Assembly: GCA_964633225.1 (NCBI GenBank)
Contig: CAZWFQ010000034.1
Location: forward strand, 1-37,700
DNA: 37,700 nucleotides
Origin: JAKQIM01 sp964633225
GTDB lineage: Bacteria > Chloroflexota > Anaerolineae > Anaerolineales > UBA4823
Direction: 5' to 3'
The notes under the pieces were generated by a model, which was not told where the DNA came from, made no database searches, and saw only the letters and a program-made list of their open reading frames with translations. Numbering within the stretch: position 1 is the first letter of the stretch; the number at the start of each line of letters is the position of its first letter. A program made the translations under genes and the position numbers. Below, piece after piece: positions 34,208 to 37,700 of this stretch.

Positions 34208-36071
34208 CTATCTCCACCGGCAAGCCCTCCATCTGCATGATCTTGAGGGCATTGGTGGTGGGGCTGGGGCCGGGGCGCAAGCGGTAATCGAAAACCAGGC
34301 GCCCGCCTTCCACCTGGTCGCGGAAGTGGTAATTGCGCAGGTGCGGGCTTTGCTCGGCCAGGTGGGCCAGCTCCAGGTCGTGGGTGGCGATCAGCCCGGC
34401 GCCGCGCCCGTTGAGCAGGGCCTGCACGTAAGCCCGGCTGCCGATCAGGCGTTCGCGGTTGTTGGTGCCGCGGAAGATCTCATCCACCAGGTAGAACAGC
34501 GGCAGGGGGTGTTGGGCGTTGAGGGCCTCCAGCAGGCCCTTCAGGCATTTGACTTCGGCATAGAAATACGAGAAGCCATCCACCAGCGAGTCGCTGATGC
34601 GCAGGCAGGTGTGCAGGCGCATGGGGCGCAGGCGCAGGGCCTCTGCTGCCACCGGGGCCCCGGCGTAGGCCAGGCACAGGTTGGCGCCCAGGGCCCTCAG
34701 CCAGGTGCTCTTGCCGGCCATGTTCGAGCCGGTGATCAGGATCACCTGGCCCAGCTCTGGCAGGCTGAAATCGTTGTTCACGCGTTGGGCGGGCGGGATG
34801 AGCGGGTGGCCCAACTGGCGCGCCTCCAGCACGGCCCCCGCCTGGGGATCCAGCTCGGCGAAGGTGTACTGGGGATGCAGGGCGGCAAAATCGCCCAGGG
34901 CGCACAGGGCGTCCAGGCGCTGCCAGGCCTCGATCCAGCCGGGCAGCACGGCGGCGGCTTTCTGGCGCAGGCGGCTGGCTGCCAGGGCGCAGAGCACGTT
35001 CCAGGGCAGGGCCAGGTTCAAGATCATGCCCAGGGCAAAATTGCTGCTCAGCCCCACCAGCGCCGTCACCAGCTTGACCCGCCGCACCTGGGCTGAGGGC
35101 GGGGGTTGGGCGGTGTGGAAGGCGGCGCAGGCCTGGGCCAGGTGCGGGTGGCTGCCGTAAGGGTAGCCTTGCAGGTAGCGCAGCAGGGCCGAGAACTTGT
35201 CCAGCTCGCGCTCCAGTGCCAGCAGCGAATGGATGAATTCTTGGATGTAGCCGGTGCTGAAGATGGTGATGATGGCGTACAGGGCCAGGGTATAGCCCCA
35301 ATAGGCGGGGATTTGCCCCAGGCTGTGCAGGATGAAGAGGCAGATGTTGAGCGCGGCCAGCAGGCTGAGGCCCAAGGCCAGCCAGCCCAGGCGCCGGGCA
35401 TCGAGCGGCACCGAGAGCCACTTGAGCAGGTGCTCGCTTTGCAGCAGGTCTTTGGCGGCCAGGCGCAAGTTCAGGCGCAGGTGGTCGCGGAAGTGCGGCA
35501 TGCCGGCCAGTTCGCCCACCACGGCCTGGCGGGCGGCGGTCTCTTCCAGGCAGGGGATGGACTGGGTCAGCCAGGCAGCCAGCAGGCGGCGGCCCTCTTG
35601 GCTGGTGCAGGTATCCAACAGGTGGTGCAGCGAGCGCGCCCCGCTCAGGTCCAGGTCTAATGCCAGGGAGCTGCAAGCTGGGCTGCCGGGCTGATCTTGC
35701 GAAGCAGGCTCGGCTTGCTCAGGCGGCAAGGTTGGTAAATTGGGCAGGCTCTGCCAGTCGATGCGCAGGCGGGCCAGTTGGTCGCTGCGGCGGTCGCGCC
35801 ACACCTGCAGGCGGGCGGTGCGCCCATCCAGCAGGCGGTGGGCTGCCAGCACGCCAATGAAGAGCAGCAAACCCGCCCCGGCTGCCGCCAGGGCAGGCAC
35901 ACCATCCAGCCTGCTGGCCGCGGCCCACAACAGGCCCGCCATGATGATGAAGGCGGCCAGGCGGTACAGGCTGAAACGCCCATCCAGGGAGCGCAGGCGC
36001 GCCAGGCGTTGGTCCAGGCGGTGGACGTGGCGCGCCAGGCGCTCTTCAAGGGCCGGGGCAGAGGCTTGCAT
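34191..36071 (-). CDS. Membrane-anchored MutS-family ATPase
   Basis: A 626-residue protein with a MutS-type ATPase at its C-terminus: Walker A GSNMAGKST (about residues 445-453), FSYFYAEVKCLK, Walker B FYLVDEIFRGTNN (about 525-537) and switch His in IATHDLELA. The N-terminal half lacks the mismatch-binding domain (no Phe-x-Glu motif) and instead has two hydrophobic segments near residues 38-80 and two more near 227-285 (LGWLALGLSLLAALNICLFIL), so it should be a membrane protein. This is the architecture of the MutS-like 'DNA mismatch repair protein' family found in Bacteroidetes and Chloroflexota, whose role is unknown and is unlikely to be classical repair. It starts 27 nt after the tyrS stop and is probably co-transcribed. 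Confidence 0.85.
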   Translation of the reverse strand: MQASAPALEERLARHVHRLDQRLARLRSLDGRFSLYRLAAFIIMAGLLWAAASRLDGVPALAAAGAGLLLFIGVLAAHRLLDGRTARLQVWRDRRSDQLARLRIDWQSLPNLPTLPPEQAEPASQDQPGSPACSSLALDLDLSGARSLHHLLDTCTSQEGRRLLAAWLTQSIPCLEETAARQAVVGELAGMPHFRDHLRLNLRLAAKDLLQSEHLLKWLSVPLDARRLGWLALGLSLLAALNICLFILHSLGQIPAYWGYTLALYAIITIFSTGYIQEFIHSLLALERELDKFSALLRYLQGYPYGSHPHLAQACAAFHTAQPPPSAQVRRVKLVTALVGLSSNFALGMILNLALPWNVLCALAASRLRQKAAAVLPGWIEAWQRLDALCALGDFAALHPQYTFAELDPQAGAVLEARQLGHPLIPPAQRVNNDFSLPELGQVILITGSNMAGKSTWLRALGANLCLAYAGAPVAAEALRLRPMRLHTCLRISDSLVDGFSYFYAEVKCLKGLLEALNAQHPLPLFYLVDEIFRGTNNRERLIGSRAYVQALLNGRGAGLIATHDLELAHLAEQSPHLRNYHFRDQVEGGRLVFDYRLRPGPSPTTNALKIMQMEGLPVEIEEKGM

Positions 36072-36098
36072 GTGGCAGAGAGAACCCGTTTGGCGGGC

Positions 36099-37331
36099 TC
36101 AGGCCCCCAGCACGCGCAGGAAACGGCGTTTGCCGGCCTGCAAGACGCCCGCGCCGGGGAAGGGCGCGGCGGGGTCGTTGAGGGTTTTGCCATCCAGGCG
36201 CACGCCGTTCTGCTCGATCATGCGGCGGCCTTCGCTCTTGCTGGCCACCAGCTTGCCTGCCAGCAGCACGTCCAACACCGTCTGGCCGGGCTGCAGGGCC
36301 AGCTCGGGCATCTCATCGGGGATGGAGCCCTGCTGGAAGACGCGCACAAACTCGGCCTCGGCACGCTCGGCAGCCTCGGCCCCGTGGAAGACCTCGCAGA
36401 TCTCGCGCGCCAGCTTCATCTTGGCGTCGCGGGGGTGCATGCGCCCGGCTTCCAGCTCGGCAAGGATGGCCGATACCTGGTCGGGGGTCCAGCGCGTGGC
36501 CAGGCGGAAGTAGATTGGCATGGCCTTATCGGGCACGCTCATCACCTTGCCGTACATGTCCTCGGCACTGGTGCTGATGGGGATGTGGTTGCCGAGGGAC
36601 TTGCTCATGCGGATCTCGCCATCGGTGCCGGGCAGGATATCCACCAGAACGGCAATGTTGGGCTTGGCCCCGGCACTGGTCATGATCTTGCGGGCGGCGG
36701 TGGCGATGTTGAAGAGCTGGTCGGTGCCGCCCACCTGCACGTCGGATTTCAGGGCCAGGGCATCGTAGCCCTGCATGACGGCGTAGAAGAACTCGTGCAG
36801 GTGGATGGGGTCGCCGTTCTCCCAGCGCAGCTTGAAGTTCTCGCGGGTGATGAACTGCTGGACGGTGAAGTTGGCGCACAGGCCGATCAGGTCGGCGAAG
36901 TTGAGCTTAGAGAGCCACTCGGCATTGTGGCGCACGAGGGTCTTCTCTCGGTCGAGGACGCGGAAGGCCTGCTCGGCGTACGTTTGGCCGTTGGCCAGCA
37001 CCTGCTCGGGGGTGAGCTGGGGGCGCAGCTTGTTCTTATCGGAGGGATCGCCGATGAGCGAGGTGTAATTGCCGATGAGGAAGGTCACCTCGTGGCCCAA
37101 TTCTTGGAACTGGCGCAGCTTGCGCATGGTGATGGTGTGGCCCAGGTGCAGGTCGGGCCGGGTGGGGTCGTACCCGCAGTACACGCGCAGGGGGCGGCCT
37201 TCTTTTTGGGCTTCCACCAGGCGCTGGCGCAGCTCATCGGTCATGGCCTGCTTGAGGGTCTCGTCGCCGTACTCGGTGCCGCTCATCAGGTAATTGACTT
37301 GTTCGTCGATGGTCATTTGTTTTGGGTCCAT
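36099..37331 (-). CDS. tyrS: Tyrosyl-tRNA synthetase
   Basis: A 410-residue class I synthetase that charges tRNA-Tyr. The HIGH-type motif is HLGHT near residue 60 (GYDPTRPDLHLGHTITMRKL), the KMSKS motif is RMSKSLGN near 240, and VGGTDQLFN lies between. The C-terminal about 70 residues (VLDVLLAGKLVASKSEGRRM, IEQNGVRLDGKTL) form an S4 RNA-binding domain. The MSKSLGN form and length fit the TyrZ-like branch of bacterial TyrRS. GGAGG stands 5 nt before ATG 37331. A 130-nt leader with a Tyr-rich leader peptide and an intrinsic terminator precedes it, so expression is probably controlled by tyrosyl-tRNA supply. Confidence 0.97.
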   Translation of the reverse strand: MDPKQMTIDEQVNYLMSGTEYGDETLKQAMTDELRQRLVEAQKEGRPLRVYCGYDPTRPDLHLGHTITMRKLRQFQELGHEVTFLIGNYTSLIGDPSDKNKLRPQLTPEQVLANGQTYAEQAFRVLDREKTLVRHNAEWLSKLNFADLIGLCANFTVQQFITRENFKLRWENGDPIHLHEFFYAVMQGYDALALKSDVQVGGTDQLFNIATAARKIMTSAGAKPNIAVLVDILPGTDGEIRMSKSLGNHIPISTSAEDMYGKVMSVPDKAMPIYFRLATRWTPDQVSAILAELEAGRMHPRDAKMKLAREICEVFHGAEAAERAEAEFVRVFQQGSIPDEMPELALQPGQTVLDVLLAGKLVASKSEGRRMIEQNGVRLDGKTLNDPAAPFPGAGVLQAGKRRFLRVLGA

Positions 37332-37370
37332 AAAATCCTCCGGTTTCCAGGCCAGGCCTGGGGATTAATC

Positions 37371-37413
37371 AAAAACGCGCCCTCTGTGGGAGGACGCGCA
37401 CCGCGCTCCACAG
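37371..37413 (-). promoter_or_regulatory. Transcription attenuator of tyrS (terminator/antiterminator)
   Basis: On the minus strand the terminator stem is CGCGTCCTC (37398-37390) with GAGGGCGCG (37384-37376), loop CCACA, then TTTTT (37375-37371). A competing antiterminator pairs CTGTGG (37413-37408) with CCACAG (37389-37384), plus an inner CGCG/CGCG stem (37405-37402 with 37398-37395). The two structures share bases and exclude each other. A third pairing, GCGCTTCC (37450-37443) with GGAGCGC (37409-37403), one bulge, can block the antiterminator when the leader is not being translated. Confidence 0.85.
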
Positions 37414-37421
37414 GTGAGTGG

Positions 37422-37463
37422 TTAGGGGGTGCAAAAATAATAGGAAGCGCTGCGGGTAAGCAT
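37422..37463 (-). CDS. Tyrosine leader peptide of tyrS (leaderless)
   Basis: A 13-codon ORF, MLTRSASYYFCTP followed by TAA (37424-37422). Two consecutive TAT codons (37442-37437) are followed by TTT. The ATG begins 6 nt after a consensus extended -10, so the message should start with the ATG itself. A ribosome waiting at the Tyr codons would cover the first pairing segment (37450-37443) and leave 37413-37408 free to form the antiterminator; one that reaches the stop codon would cover it and allow the terminator to form. Amino-acid content, position, stop-codon distance and structures agree with control by charged tRNA-Tyr. Confidence 0.8.
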   Translation of the reverse strand: MLTRSASYYFCTP

Positions 37464-37469
37464 GGGGGG

Positions 37470-37497
37470 ATTATACCATCGAATAGCGAGGCGGCAA
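37470..37497 (-). promoter_or_regulatory. Promoter of the tyrS attenuator and operon
   Basis: TTGCCG (37497-37492), 16 bp, TATAAT (37475-37470) with TGG directly before the hexamer. Six C residues separate the hexamer from the leader-peptide ATG. Confidence 0.85.
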
Positions 37498-37513
37498 GAA
37501 TAAAGAAGCCATT

Positions 37514-37531
37514 CACCGCAGAGACGCAGAG
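37514..37531. repeat. CACCGCAGAGACGCAGAG dispersed repeat
   Basis: This 18-mer matches 16 of 18 positions of the reverse complement of 11849-11866 in the nuoE-nuoF gap. It belongs to the CACAGAGACGCAGAG type of dispersed repeat seen in many Chloroflexota and other genomes. Confidence 0.6.
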
Positions 37532-37537
37532 AAGATC

Positions 37538-37560
37538 AGTGGATGGTGCATCGTGGATAG
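37538..37560. repeat. Second copy of the CTATTCACGA-type repeat
   Basis: The reverse complement begins CTATCCACGATGCACC and matches 19 of 23 positions with 20256-20278. It lies 40 bp upstream of the tyrS promoter -35. Confidence 0.5.
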
Positions 37561-37564
37561 TAGT

Positions 37565-37580
37565 AACGACTTCAGTCGTT
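37565..37580. repeat. AACGACTTCAGTCGTT palindrome
   Basis: A perfect 7-bp inverted repeat with a 2-base centre. It resembles the TAACGACTTTAGTCGTTA extragenic element common in filamentous Chloroflexota. It might also be a dimeric operator for the flanking promoters. Confidence 0.5.
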
Positions 37581-37624
37581 CACCCTAGTCGTTTCGATGC
37601 TCTCGCAGCCGTCAATGGCTTTTG

Positions 37625-37633
37625 TGCTATACT
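37625..37633 (+). promoter_or_regulatory. Extended -10 promoter of the right-end gene
   Basis: TGCTATACT (hexamer 37628-37633), the same nonamer as at rpoD. The predicted start near 37640 gives a leader of about 39 nt with a good Shine-Dalgarno, so this gene is not leaderless. Confidence 0.65.
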
Positions 37634-37678
37634 TTATTGTTGACATGCTTAATAAGGAACCGTTTGTGGGAGGAATGT

Positions 37679-37700
37679 ATGCCAATACCTGATTTCCAGT
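37679..37700 (+). CDS. 5' end of a gene cut by the window edge
   Basis: ATG 37679 follows GGGAGGA (37668-37674) at 4-5 nt and reads MPIPDFQ before the window ends. A beginning of this type (M-IPDFQ) is seen in Mrr-type restriction endonucleases, but seven residues cannot prove it. An ATG at 37675 in another frame meets a stop after five codons. Confidence 0.5.

Noticed and set aside
37340..37470. T-box riboswitch before tyrS (GTGGAGCGCG resembles GTGGNACCGCG)
   Set aside because: The leader is only about 130 nt from the promoter, with no room for Stem I and specifier loop; the motif lacks one base and TGGA would not pair with the ACCA end of a tRNA-Tyr. The leader-peptide model explains all parts.
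35778..37643. 621-codon open frame on plus across tyrS and the MutS-like gene
   Set aside because: It is antisense to two well-supported genes; its Gly/Ala/Val/Gln-rich translation without domains is typical of the mirror frame of GC-rich coding DNA.
1..37700. CRISPR arrays, tRNA or rRNA genes, replication origin
   Set aside because: No regularly spaced repeats, tRNA-like TTCGA/CCA arrangements, rRNA blocks or DnaA-box clusters were noticed on either strand; this was by eye only.

Overview
The window looks like a chromosomal segment of a GC-rich, heterotrophic, respiring bacterium, most probably a member of Chloroflexota (class Anaerolineae or close). This placement is inferred from protein style, from the ISL3, RHS and ComM-like debris, and from degenerate CACAGAGA / CACTATTCACGA repeats that I associate with that phylum; no rRNA marker is present. 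No tRNA, rRNA, CRISPR array or intact insertion sequence was seen.

Layout. 1-2570 (minus): a PF04020-type four-helix membrane protein, a cephalosporin-C deacetylase/acetyl xylan esterase-like hydrolase and a GNAT acetyltransferase. 2631-8553 (plus): dnaG, a four-helix membrane protein, a membrane-bound class III adenylate cyclase, and the primary sigma factor rpoD; this is the dnaG-rpoD macromolecular synthesis core with two membrane/signalling genes inserted. 8574-23275 (plus): one promoter followed by a complete 14-gene complex I operon in the order nuoABCDEFGHIJKLMN, closed by a long bidirectional terminator. 23315-27328: divergent PAS-GAF-GAF-GGDEF diguanylate cyclase and membrane-GAF-SpoIIE/PP2C phosphatase. 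27331-30600: an AT-richer debris island with fragments of an RHS protein, an ISL3-type transposase, a beta-propeller protein broken by a 10-bp tandem duplication, a ComM/YifB fragment, and one intact lipoprotein gene. 30726-31700: a possible leaderless small ORF, then an RsbW-like kinase and a STAS antagonist on the minus strand, which could form a partner-switching module with the PP2C phosphatase across the island. 31825-33687: a GH13 alpha-glycosidase. 33723-37331 (minus): a small helical protein, a membrane-anchored MutS-like ATPase and tyrS. 37679 onward: the start of another gene.

The two most interesting observations concern gene expression. First, the leader of tyrS has the full parts list of a ribosome-mediated attenuator: a 13-codon leader peptide with consecutive Tyr codons (MLTRSASYYFCTP), and 1:2, 2:3 and 3:4 pairings ending in an intrinsic terminator. 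Second, at least five start codons (dnaG, rpoD, the GH13 gene, the tyrS leader peptide and a 42-codon small ORF) sit only 6-7 nt after a clear extended -10 element (TGnTAnnnT), so they should be transcribed as leaderless mRNAs; two or three others are close to this. The tyrS leader peptide would therefore itself be leaderless, an unusual form of amino-acid attenuation.

All calls come from reading the sequence and from general knowledge of the families; no database search or folding program was run.
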